Shown here piece after piece: positions 1 through 8,220 of a stretch of DNA of 60,091 nt. The first letter of the stretch is position 1. Each line of letters starts with the position of its first letter. The position numbers were made by a program, and so were the translations under genes. The stretch is from a bacterium (lineage in GTDB: Bacteria > Actinomycetota > Acidimicrobiia > Spongiisociales > Spongiisociaceae), in assembly GCA_028821235.1 (NCBI GenBank), contig JAPPGV010000054.1, positions 1 through 60,091 of the forward strand. Reading direction: 5' to 3'. A model generated the notes under the pieces. It ran no database searches. It saw only the letters and a list, made by a program, of their open reading frames with translations, and had not been told where the DNA came from.

Positions 1-239
1 GGTACGAGCGTCTCCGTCCGTGCTTCAGGCGCGAGCAGCCACTCCTTGATGTTTCGTCGTGTGGCGCGTTCCATCCGGCGCCACTGCTCGATCGGGATCA
101 CGACCGCTGTCTCCACACCGCGGTATGTGACGACCTGGGGACCTTCCGCCAGGCTCTTCCGGAGCAGATCGCTGAACCGAGCCTTCGCTTCCTGAACCTG
201 CCACGTTGCTTCCATACGATCCTCTTCGCCTCGGGACAT
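1..239 (-). CDS. Phd/YefM-family antitoxin (partial, runs off left edge)
   Basis: Reverse-strand reading gives about 79 residues with the typical Phd/YefM start: a short strand (W-Q-V-Q-E-A-K), then A-R-F-S-D-L-L and later P-Q-V-V-T-Y-R-G and A-V-V-I-P-I-E-Q-W. This is the N-terminal DNA-binding fold of type II antitoxins. I chose the ATG at 239 because AGGAG lies 7 nt upstream (247-251); an in-frame ATG at 215 is the alternative. The 3' end and the expected toxin gene lie beyond the window. An 8-bp inverted repeat sits just upstream, as expected for autoregulation. The family call is from sequence pattern only. Confidence 0.8.
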   Translation of the reverse strand, partial: MSRGEEDRMEATWQVQEAKARFSDLLRKSLAEGPQVVTYRGVETAVVIPIEQWRRMERATRRNIKEWLLAPEARTETLV

Positions 240-253
240 CCTGGAACTCCTAG

Positions 254-277
254 CTGACTAGATAGCAGACTAGTCAG
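254..277. promoter_or_regulatory. Inverted-repeat operator upstream of Phd antitoxin
   Basis: CTGACTAG (254-261) and CTAGTCAG (270-277) form a perfect 8-bp inverted repeat with an 8-bp spacer, just upstream of the ribosome binding site of the antitoxin. Phd/YefM antitoxins repress their own promoters at such palindromes. The rest of the gap to 407 shows no gene that I can support. Confidence 0.6.
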
Positions 278-407
278 TTCAGGTCCTTTCACCAGTCAAA
301 TATGCGGCAAACAAGGGGGCAGGTCAACCCCTATGCCTCTTGATCTAGCGCTCACCTTGCTGCTACGAGACCAGCGAGGGATGTTCATGGCGGCTATGGA
401 GGACCCC

Positions 408-1334
408 TCAGACCGGGTGTCCCGCGGCGATGCGCAGAGCGCGTTCCAGTAGGTGGGCGTCGCCGAGTCGCCTACGTAACTCTCGCTCGATCCCGCTTAT
501 TGGGTACAGGTTCTGTGGCGCCCTTGGCTCCTTGTGGGGCTCGCTGGCGAATTGGGGAAGGCAGGCGCTGACGTGGTCGGCACGTTCGACAGCCGCGGCC
601 GCGGTACCCGTCCCCGGGAGTTCGAGCCGGACGATCCCTGACATCGGGTGGACCCGTGGGCCGGGCAGGCGCAGGTACCAGGACCAGCGGCCGCCTCCCG
701 GGCCTCCGCTGAGGAAGAAGAGGGGCGTTCGCTGGCCGTCGCCCAGGTCGCCGAGTATCGCCTGTACTGCGGGTGGGAGGTAGACCTTGTGGTGGGTCTT
801 GATGTAACCGACGCCTCGCTGGTCTCCCTGTCCGCGCAACGGGCCATCGAACACGATGAGACCGCAGGAGACGGAGTGGGCCACGCCGACCTCCAGTTCG
901 GTACGGCGCCCGTGAATGGCCAGGTAGGTGGCTTCGGGCGTCGCGTCTTGGGCGGGCACGAAGTCGTAGGTGGCGTGGCGGGTGCCGATCGGCCCCGCCG
1001 TGGAGGAGGCGGGAGCGATGAGCGCACGGGCGACCCGCACGCCCTGGGTGGTGGCCGTTCCGGGCGCGCAGACCGTTGCGCCGGCAGCCACCGACACGCA
1101 TACGGCCGGGGTGGAGATGCCATTCTCGTGTATCCAGATGCGCGCGTCGATGCGCTGGATGCCATCGATGAAGGCGATCTCATCGGGCCTGGTCGCAGGT
1201 GCCGGGTCGATGGGAGTCCACTCGTCGAGCCGGCACTCGACGGTGGCATCGGTCTGGTCGTCGGTGTCTTCGATCGCCGATACGTTGAGGGACGATCCGT
1301 ATTCGGGCGCCCAGGACTCGACGCTGAACTCCAT
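408..1334 (-). CDS. nurA: NurA-domain nuclease, partner of HerA
   Basis: A 308-residue protein with the two acidic motifs expected of NurA 5'-3' nucleases: A-F-I-D-G (Asp57) near the N terminus and L-I-V-F-D-G-P-L in the middle, followed by G-Y-I-K-T-H-H, where NurA proteins have a conserved Lys. A C-terminal helical tail (P-I-S-G-I-E-R-E-L) is also NurA-like. NurA works with the HerA translocase to resect DNA ends. It is the last gene of a four-gene operon; its ATG shares one base with the sbcC stop (TGATG at 1332-1336), so translation is probably coupled. The family call rests on motifs plus context and is stronger than either alone. Confidence 0.75.
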   Translation of the reverse strand: MEFSVESWAPEYGSSLNVSAIEDTDDQTDATVECRLDEWTPIDPAPATRPDEIAFIDGIQRIDARIWIHENGISTPAVCVSVAAGATVCAPGTATTQGVRVARALIAPASSTAGPIGTRHATYDFVPAQDATPEATYLAIHGRRTELEVGVAHSVSCGLIVFDGPLRGQGDQRGVGYIKTHHKVYLPPAVQAILGDLGDGQRTPLFFLSGGPGGGRWSWYLRLPGPRVHPMSGIVRLELPGTGTAAAAVERADHVSACLPQFASEPHKEPRAPQNLYPISGIERELRRRLGDAHLLERALRIAAGHPV

Positions 1335-4201
1335 CAGGTCTCGATCCTTTCCACGCTTGCGGACCCTCCCGTCTTGGTGACCTCCAGGCGTACGGGCATG
1401 CGGTCGGCGAGTTCCCGGATGTGGGTGACGATCCCCACGAAGCGCCCTGTGGTCCCCAGCTCCTCGACCGCGGTGGCGACGGTGTCGAGGGTGTGGGGGT
1501 CGAGGGTTCCAAATCCTTCGTCGAGGAAGATCGACTCCATCCTCGGCGCTCCCTCGGGGGCCAGTTCCGCGGTGGCGTCGGCCACAGCCAGCGCCAGCGA
1601 AAGCGAGGCCAGAAACGTCTCGCCGCCCGAGAGGGTCCGTGCACTGCGGACCTCGTCGGCGTTGGTGTGATCACGCACCGCGAAATTGCTCTTGTCGTCC
1701 GAAGTGAGCGAGTACTGGCCGCCGGACAGCTCGTAGAGCCGTCCGGTTGCCCGGGCGACCAACTGTTCGAGCGTCGCTTCCAACAGCCATCGCTCAAACA
1801 TGTTCGCCCTTAGGAGCCGTCCGAGGCGTTCGGCCACCACCTTCTGCTCCTCTAACGCCCTGATACGCTCACGCTGCTCCTCATGCTTGCTACGGCGTCG
1901 GTCGAAGTCCTTGAGTTCAGCATCGGATGTCGCACGGTTCGTGGCGAGCATCTCGCCCAGATCGTCCACCGATGCACGGGGATCGGACCCCCCGAAGACA
2001 GCGGCGCATCTTTCCCGGAGCGCACCAACGATCTCGTCTCGGCGAGTCGACTTCGCGGACCGTTTCGCGTCGGCGGTCTCCCGCTCGTCGCGGGCGATAC
2101 GCAACTCATCTCGGATCCATCCTTCCAGCACCTCCCAGCCTGTCGCCGGGTCGGATGGCTCTAGTGCCGGCGGTCCGAAGGCGGCGATCCGGTCGCGACT
2201 CTCAAGGAGGTATCTAATGGCCTGATCACGCCGACCCTTCACCTTCTCAAACTCGGACTTCGCCTTCTCGTAGGCTGAATCCGCCTCGCTGGACGCGGAC
2301 TCGGCGACATCCAGGTCTTCCTTCAGCCGGTTGGCTTCCTCCAGTTGCGCTTCCAGTTCATCCTTCCCGGGGATGCTTGCTATTTCGGAACGGAGCAATT
2401 CGAGCTGGCTGCTCAAGAGCTCCTTGGACGCGGCTAACCCGGCGACTTGCTGTTCCGCATCCTGCTCAACTCTTAGAGCGTCGCTGTAAGCGGACGATTC
2501 CCGGTGTTGTATGGCAGCGATGTTGGCGTCCCGCGTCGCCTCTTCCGCGCGGGCCACCGCCTTGCTCAGCCCTTCGGCCTCAGACCGCAAGGCATCGAGT
2601 TCCTCGGTTTGCGGGATCGAAGCGATTTCGGCCTCGCGGTCCGCCAGACTCTTCAGAGCGGCGGAGGCGGCCGCGCCCGCTGTAATCCGTTCCCTTTCCG
2701 CGTCCTCGTATGCTCGCTTGGCCTCTGCACATCGGCTTTGGGCGAGCTCATGGTCCGTCTGCGCTTGTTCGAGGTGGACGTCGAGGTCATGAACGGGCAG
2801 CTCGTGGACCTCTTGACTGCAGAGAGGACAGGCCGATCCCACTCTGAGCAGGTCGACCAGACCGAGCACACCGGCGCGGCGACGTAATTCGGCAAGCCGA
2901 TCCGAGCTTTTCTGGGCAGCGGAATGGGCGTCTTCGAAGACGACCAGGAGTGGATGCACCGACTCCTCGGCAGACCGGGCGGCGAGCGTGGCCTGGCCGG
3001 CATCCTTCGCGGAGGCCTCATGGCGGGCGTGCGCCGCGGCCCACGCTTCAACCTGGCGGGTCGTAACGCCCGACGCGAGGGCGGCTTGCGCGCTCCGTTC
3101 CGACTCCCTGGCCTGCTGGAGCAACCCTTCTAGTTCGCCTTGCCTCGTGCGGGCTTGGTCGGCCACCTTCTTTGCCGACTCGTGCGTTCGGGTGGCTTGC
3201 CCGTGCCGCGCCACGACCGCTGCGTGGTCCAGGCTTCGCTGCGCTAGTTTGGAGTGTTTCTCCAGGCCCAGCTTGACGATGGCTTCCTCGGGACCGTTCT
3301 CAAGGGCTTCCCTGAATGCGAGTCTCGTCGCACTTAGTTCTCTTCGTTTCTCTTCCGCCTTGATCCGGGCCTCGCTCGCTTTGGTGATCTGATCGGCCAA
3401 CTCGGTGAGGCCGTCGGGTTTCTCGATGGTTCCCATCCGGTCAAGTTGCCCATCAAGCACTTCGATGTAGGCCTTGAGGTCACGCAGTTCGGTGTCGAGT
3501 GCGGTGATCTTTAGCCGATCAGCCTTGAACCGGCCATGCGCCGAGTCCAGCTCTTGTATGCGACTCTCGATTGCGGCACGCCGCTCGTCGATTAGTTCTC
3601 GGGCCTCTCTATCGAAGTCCGGTCGTAGCGCATCAACCTGGTTGCCAGCCCGGGTTGCTCGCCGACGCGCGGCTTGGCCTATCCGCTGGTACAGCTCCAC
3701 TCCGAGCAGTCGGACCAACGTGGCTTGCCGGTCTTTCGGCTTGTCGTGGAGAAAGGTGGCGAACTTGCCCTGCGGGAGCACGACCGTCCGGTTGAACTGC
3801 TCCACATCCAGCCCCAGAATCCCCTCGACTTCCTGAGACATGGAGGTGGCGTCGTCGGCGAGAACGTTGTCGCCCTGCTCGAGGCGAGCCTCCCTGGTGG
3901 TCGCACCGCCACCGGTGGTCCGGCGCACGACGCGGGCGGCGGTCAGAACCTGCCCGTCGAGCTCGAAGTCGAGCGCCACCCGGGCCTCGTTGCTGGTCTG
4001 GTTTATCACCGGCGCCACCAGACGGTTGTCCTCGTAGCGGGCGACCGTTCCGTAGAGGGCGAAGGTGATGGCGTCGATGATCGTCGACTTGCCCGACCCG
4101 GTGGGCCCTACCAGCGCGACGAGGTCGACGTCGGCGAGGTCGATGTCCGTCCGCTCGCGGAACGTTCCGAAACCCTTCATGGTGATGCGTAGCGGTCTCA
4201 T
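1334..4201 (-). CDS. sbcC: SbcC/Rad50-type SMC-like exonuclease subunit
   Basis: A 955-residue protein with Walker A G-P-T-G-S-G-K-S-T at residues 32-40, long Glu/Arg-rich coiled coils, a zinc-hook C-P-L-C (Cys458 and Cys461) at mid-length, an ABC signature L-S-G-G-E near the C terminus and Walker B F-L-D-E-G-F-G. This is the Rad50/SbcC layout: the ATPase opens DNA ends for the Mre11/SbcD nuclease. The start at 4201 overlaps the sbcD stop by 4 bp (ATGA), and an upstream extension in the same frame would run through sbcD. It sits between sbcD and nurA. Confidence 0.95.
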   Translation of the reverse strand: MRPLRITMKGFGTFRERTDIDLADVDLVALVGPTGSGKSTIIDAITFALYGTVARYEDNRLVAPVINQTSNEARVALDFELDGQVLTAARVVRRTTGGGATTREARLEQGDNVLADDATSMSQEVEGILGLDVEQFNRTVVLPQGKFATFLHDKPKDRQATLVRLLGVELYQRIGQAARRRATRAGNQVDALRPDFDREARELIDERRAAIESRIQELDSAHGRFKADRLKITALDTELRDLKAYIEVLDGQLDRMGTIEKPDGLTELADQITKASEARIKAEEKRRELSATRLAFREALENGPEEAIVKLGLEKHSKLAQRSLDHAAVVARHGQATRTHESAKKVADQARTRQGELEGLLQQARESERSAQAALASGVTTRQVEAWAAAHARHEASAKDAGQATLAARSAEESVHPLLVVFEDAHSAAQKSSDRLAELRRRAGVLGLVDLLRVGSACPLCSQEVHELPVHDLDVHLEQAQTDHELAQSRCAEAKRAYEDAERERITAGAAASAALKSLADREAEIASIPQTEELDALRSEAEGLSKAVARAEEATRDANIAAIQHRESSAYSDALRVEQDAEQQVAGLAASKELLSSQLELLRSEIASIPGKDELEAQLEEANRLKEDLDVAESASSEADSAYEKAKSEFEKVKGRRDQAIRYLLESRDRIAAFGPPALEPSDPATGWEVLEGWIRDELRIARDERETADAKRSAKSTRRDEIVGALRERCAAVFGGSDPRASVDDLGEMLATNRATSDAELKDFDRRRSKHEEQRERIRALEEQKVVAERLGRLLRANMFERWLLEATLEQLVARATGRLYELSGGQYSLTSDDKSNFAVRDHTNADEVRSARTLSGGETFLASLSLALAVADATAELAPEGAPRMESIFLDEGFGTLDPHTLDTVATAVEELGTTGRFVGIVTHIRELADRMPVRLEVTKTGGSASVERIET

Positions 4202-5355
4202 GAGGCGAGCCCGGCCGGCACATCGCCCTGTTCCTCGAGCAGTTCCCCGAAGAGTTCGCGGACCCGGCGGTCCTCGATGTTCTCGTGCTTCAGGTACTCG
4301 CCGAAGAGTTCTTGCGGCGACCGGCTGCGGTGATCGAGGTTCCGCCTCCGGGCATCCGAGGCGGGTGCTTCGACCCGAACGTCCACCACCCCCGGACCGA
4401 GGAGTTCTCGCACGGTCTGTGCTAGCCCGGCCCGGCCGGGGCCTTGGACGACTACCTTCAGCCAAGCGTCGTCCTCCGCGCGCATCTCACTCAGTTCCTC
4501 GAGGGTGCCCGTCAGCGTCCGCAGCGGACGGCCGGCTGTGAGGAGCACTGGCTCGACATCGGCCGGTGTGCCCGGTTCGATGGTGACCACATTCACCTGC
4601 TTGACCTGCTCGGCCTCGCCGAAGTCCAGCTGCAGCGGCGAACCGCAGTAGTGGAGCGGGTGTCTGACGGCCTGTGGACGGTGGAGGTGCCCGAGCGCGC
4701 CGTACCCGACCGTGACGGGGAAGGATTGTGCCGTGATGGCGTACTCCTCGACCAGGTGGGCCGGACGTTCGCCACCTCCGGCCTGGCCGCCGAGTACGAA
4801 GGCGTGGGTCGTCAAGAGGTTCACGGTGTCGGTGCCGAACGGCTCGCACAGCCGTTCGATCAGGAGGCGTAGCCGGTCGCTGTAGTGCTGGGCGTTCTCG
4901 AAGGCTTCTCCGGCCATGAGGTGCTTGGCGCGCACGATGCCGCGCTTGGACACGAACGGAAGCATCGCCAACCGGACGTCCGATCCGTCACGGGCGCGCA
5001 ATTCGATGACGCCGCCGTCTCCGGGACGGGTCGGCTCGGCAACCACGTGTACCTGTCCGAGCTGCAGCAGGGGAGCGACCGCCCGGAGCCGGCGGGGGTT
5101 GTCGTGATTGCCGGCGATCACGGCCACGTCGGCCCCGGTGTCCGCCAGGTCTAGGAGGGCCCGGTAGACGATGCTCTCCGCCTCGGCGGACGGAGCAGCC
5201 GAGTCGAACAGGTCGCCGGCCACGATGACCAGATCGACCTCCTCACGCGCCGCTATGTGCGCGATCTCGGCCAGGACGGTGGCGTGTTCATCCGCCCGCG
5301 ATGCCCCCCGGATCGTCTTTCCAACGTGCCAGTCCGAAGTGTGCAGAAGCTTCAA
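4198..5355 (-). CDS. sbcD: SbcD/Mre11-type DNA double-strand-break nuclease
   Basis: A 385-residue calcineurin-like phosphoesterase with all Mre11 motifs in order: S-D-W-H near residue 8, V-A-G-D-L-F-D, A-G-N-H-D, T-T-H-A and G-H-L-H. These bind the two metal ions for the nuclease reaction. It forms a complex with SbcC, encoded directly downstream with a 4-bp overlap. Its own ATG overlaps the herA stop by 4 bp (5352-5355). The length fits bacterial SbcD (about 380-400 residues). Confidence 0.95.
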   Translation of the reverse strand: MKLLHTSDWHVGKTIRGASRADEHATVLAEIAHIAAREEVDLVIVAGDLFDSAAPSAEAESIVYRALLDLADTGADVAVIAGNHDNPRRLRAVAPLLQLGQVHVVAEPTRPGDGGVIELRARDGSDVRLAMLPFVSKRGIVRAKHLMAGEAFENAQHYSDRLRLLIERLCEPFGTDTVNLLTTHAFVLGGQAGGGERPAHLVEEYAITAQSFPVTVGYGALGHLHRPQAVRHPLHYCGSPLQLDFGEAEQVKQVNVVTIEPGTPADVEPVLLTAGRPLRTLTGTLEELSEMRAEDDAWLKVVVQGPGRAGLAQTVRELLGPGVVDVRVEAPASDARRRNLDHRSRSPQELFGEYLKHENIEDRRVRELFGELLEEQGDVPAGLAS

Positions 5356-7067
5356 GGCCCGGCTTCAGTCAGCCCGTCGAAGGGGTCGGCAGGTTGATCG
5401 CTCCGCTCTCCGCTCAGATCGGCTTCAGCGACCCTGGTGGCCCAGGCCGGGAACGGGAACTCGAGCAGGACGGGCACGGGAAGGCGGGGTTGGGAGACGA
5501 ACATGGAACCGGGCTTGAGGATCGTGGCCCGCTGCCGCTGCACAGCCGGCAGGAACCCGTACTGCTCGCGCCCGGCCTCGGCGGCATCGAGCCGGCCGAC
5601 CACCCGGACCGCGGAGTTCGAGACGACCCGCCGTTCCACCTCGCTGGCCGTCTGCTGGGCGCCGATGAGGATCATCCCGAGGCTGCGGCCCCGCTCCGCC
5701 ACGTCGAGCAGGATCTCCTTGATCGGGCTCGACGAGTCACGGGGCGCGTACTTGTTCAACTCGTCCAGGACCACGAACTGCAGCGGCTCGGCGGTGCCGG
5801 CGGCCTCCTTCGCCTCGAACGCCTGCCGGAGCACCACGCCCACCACGAAACGCTTCGCCCGGTCATGGAGCATGTGCAGGTCGACGACGGTGACCTGCTG
5901 GGAGTCGAGGTCGATGGCGTGCGTCTCGGCATCGTCGATGTCGGCCCGTATGAGGTGTGCGACGTGCCGTTCCGCCGAGGAGAGGCGGCGCACGAACGCG
6001 TTGATCGTCCCGGTGTAGATCGATCGCCCGGTCCACTGCGGATCGGCGTCCTCGTCCGGGTCCTCCGGAAGCAGCTTGTCGCAGATGATCGTGACCAACT
6101 GGGAGAAGGTGCGCGCCGTCCTCCCGTCGATCCGTACGGCGCCGTCCGAGGTGTGGGACTGCCTCGCGCAACGCTGCAGCTGCGCCGTGACCGACTGCAC
6201 GACGATGGTGTACTGCTGGCGCTCGTCCTCGGCATCGGCGAACAGGAACGGCAGGAGCCCCTGCTCGCAGAACTGGGCGACCGTCCAGTACAGCGGCCGG
6301 ACGCCTCTGGTCCGTGCGCCGGTGGCCGGCGTAGCGTTGGGATCGCCCTTGCGGGGTGGGGCGAGCACCCTCATCGAACGGAACGGCCCCGCCTCGAGCC
6401 CTAGCGCGGCATAGCGGTCCCGCTCCGTATCGTCGAGGCGGGTGTTGGCATGGTCGAGGAAGAGCAGATCCTCGCCCTTCACGTTGAAGATGAGCCCCTT
6501 GGTGTTCGTGGCGGCCGCACCGAGCACGCCCGAGTTGAACAGCGAGTAGAGCAGGAACGTCGCGTAGCTGGTCTTGGTGGCGACTCCGGAGATCCCCGAG
6601 ATGTTGACGTGGGCGCCCTTGGTGCCGTCGATGAACTCGAGGTCGAGTACCACCGGCTGGCCGTCGCGCGTGAGGCCGGCCGGCAACCGATGCTCGACAT
6701 CGACCATGTCGAGCGCCTCGTCGCGCTCCTCGTCGACTGCCTTCCGTACCTCGGCGCCCGGCAGCGGTGGTACGAACGTTTCAGGCACGACCCGGGTGAC
6801 CTGGATCTGGGCTGCCTCCGACACGTCTGCCGGCAGGACACCATCGGCGATCAGGAAGACGTCCGAGTCGAACCGAGCCCCTTCATGACGCGCCCGCACC
6901 TGCCCGACGATCCCGTAGATCGAGATGACCTCGCCGGTCGGCAGGATCCGGTCGAGCGCGACGATGTCGTCAAGCTGTAGATGCTCACCGTTCGCGACCG
7001 CTACCCAGAACTCGAGCGGAGTCGAATCATCGGTGCCGAGCACCCTTCCCACTGTCTGATTCGTCAC
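5352..7067 (-). CDS. herA: HerA-like hexameric DNA translocase/helicase
   Basis: About 571 residues. The N-terminal beta-barrel-like region opens V-G-R-V-L-G-T, followed by a DUF87/HerA-FtsK ATPase core. The P-loop reads G-I-S-G-V-A-T-K-T-S with Lys165; Walker B is V-V-L-D-E-L-N. A late G-A-Q-Q-T-A-S-E-V segment fits the HerA/FtsK sensor region. HerA pumps DNA and drives NurA resection. The GTG at 7067 precedes the conserved block; an in-frame ATG at 7100 is possible, and neither has a clear ribosome site. It leads the herA-sbcD-sbcC-nurA operon. The residue before the P-loop Lys is Thr, not the usual Gly. Confidence 0.85.
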   Translation of the reverse strand: MTNQTVGRVLGTDDSTPLEFWVAVANGEHLQLDDIVALDRILPTGEVISIYGIVGQVRARHEGARFDSDVFLIADGVLPADVSEAAQIQVTRVVPETFVPPLPGAEVRKAVDEERDEALDMVDVEHRLPAGLTRDGQPVVLDLEFIDGTKGAHVNISGISGVATKTSYATFLLYSLFNSGVLGAAATNTKGLIFNVKGEDLLFLDHANTRLDDTERDRYAALGLEAGPFRSMRVLAPPRKGDPNATPATGARTRGVRPLYWTVAQFCEQGLLPFLFADAEDERQQYTIVVQSVTAQLQRCARQSHTSDGAVRIDGRTARTFSQLVTIICDKLLPEDPDEDADPQWTGRSIYTGTINAFVRRLSSAERHVAHLIRADIDDAETHAIDLDSQQVTVVDLHMLHDRAKRFVVGVVLRQAFEAKEAAGTAEPLQFVVLDELNKYAPRDSSSPIKEILLDVAERGRSLGMILIGAQQTASEVERRVVSNSAVRVVGRLDAAEAGREQYGFLPAVQRQRATILKPGSMFVSQPRLPVPVLLEFPFPAWATRVAEADLSGERSDQPADPFDGLTEAGP

Positions 7068-7193
7068 CAGCCGATTATGACATGCGGTTGTGACGGCCAT
7101 GAGGTGGTCAATGGTCGGGGATCGTTCCGCCCGCTGCCGCCAACCCATGAACGCGGTTTGCTTGAATACCGGACATCACGTGAGGAGGATGCC

Positions 7194-8141
7194 CTGACCA
7201 TAAACTCGCCGCGACGACCACTAGGCGGCTCCGAGCTGGAGGTGTACCCGCTGGCCCTGGGAACGAACACCTTCGGCTGGACGGCCGACGAGGCCACCTC
7301 GTGCGCAGTCCTGGACGCCTACGCCGCAGCCGGTGGCAACTTTCTCGACACCGCTGACTCGTACTCGGCCTGGGCGCCGGGTAACAAAGGCGGGGAGTCC
7401 GAGACCATCATCGGCCGGTGGATGAAGAACCGGGGCAACCGCGAGGACATGGTCATCGCGACCAAGGTCAGCCACCATCCCGACTACAAGGGTCTGGCCC
7501 CCGCCACCATCAGGGCTGCCATCGAAGCCTCTTTCAGGCGTCTGGGAACAGATGTCATCGACCTCTACTACACCCACTACGACGACCCCGACACACCCCT
7601 CGAGGAGACCATCGGAACCCTGTCGGAACTGGTGGATGAGGGCAAGGTGCGCTACCTGGGCCTCTCCAACTACTCGGCGGACCGTCTCGAGGAATGGGTG
7701 CGCGTCACGGAGGCCGGCGGCTTCCACCGTCCCATCGCCCTGCAGCAGATGTACAGCCTGGTCGAGAGGGGTGTCGAGCAGACGACCCTTCCTATCTCCC
7801 GGCGCGAGGGATGGGCCTTCCTGCCCTACTACGTACTGGCGGTAGGTTTCCTGACCGGTAAGTACTCGTCGGGGCAGCAGGTCGACAGCCCTCGGGCCGG
7901 CACCGCCTCCGCCTACCTGAACGAGCAGGGACGGCGCATCCTCGCCGTGATGGAGGAGGTGTCCGGGTCTCACGGGGTCGGGCTTGCTTCCGTCGCGCTG
8001 GCATGGGTGGCTGCCCAGCCGGGGGTGGGGGCCGCGCTGGCGGGTGTCCGCAACCCCGAGCAACTGGAACCGCTGATCGAGTTCACGACAATGACGCTCA
8101 CCGAGGACGAGTTGGCCGCGCTGGACGAGGTCTCCCGATAG
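7194..8141 (+). CDS. Aldo-keto reductase
   Basis: About 315 residues with the AKR barrel pattern: G-G-S-E-L-E-V-Y-P-L-A-L-G-T-N-T-F-G-W at the start, D-T-A-D-S-Y (catalytic Asp and Tyr), I-A-T-K-V (Lys), Y-Y-T-H-Y (His) and later Y-L-G-L-S-N-Y. It is likely an NADPH-dependent carbonyl reductase of the AKR5/AKR11-like type; the substrate is unknown. No ATG/GTG fits well: AGGAGG at 7183-7188 lies 5 nt before an in-frame CTG at 7194, so I take that unusual start. It is transcribed away from herA. Confidence 0.85.
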   Translation: MTINSPRRPLGGSELEVYPLALGTNTFGWTADEATSCAVLDAYAAAGGNFLDTADSYSAWAPGNKGGESETIIGRWMKNRGNREDMVIATKVSHHPDYKGLAPATIRAAIEASFRRLGTDVIDLYYTHYDDPDTPLEETIGTLSELVDEGKVRYLGLSNYSADRLEEWVRVTEAGGFHRPIALQQMYSLVERGVEQTTLPISRREGWAFLPYYVLAVGFLTGKYSSGQQVDSPRAGTASAYLNEQGRRILAVMEEVSGSHGVGLASVALAWVAAQPGVGAALAGVRNPEQLEPLIEFTTMTLTEDELAALDEVSR

Positions 8142-8143
8142 CT

Positions 8144-8170
8144 TCAAACCAGACAGCCATCTGAGGTTTG
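8144..8170 (+). terminator. Weak hairpin after aldo-keto reductase
   Basis: CAAACC at 8145-8150 pairs with GGTTTG at 8165-8170, with additional AGA/TCT pairing inside. There is no T-run after it, so it could be a weak or Rho-assisted terminator separating the reductase from the purine operon. Judged by eye only. Confidence 0.3.
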
Positions 8171-8220
8171 TCCGAGTTGCCGACCACCCACGTAGGCAGG
8201 CGGTCCGGGGAGACAGGGGC

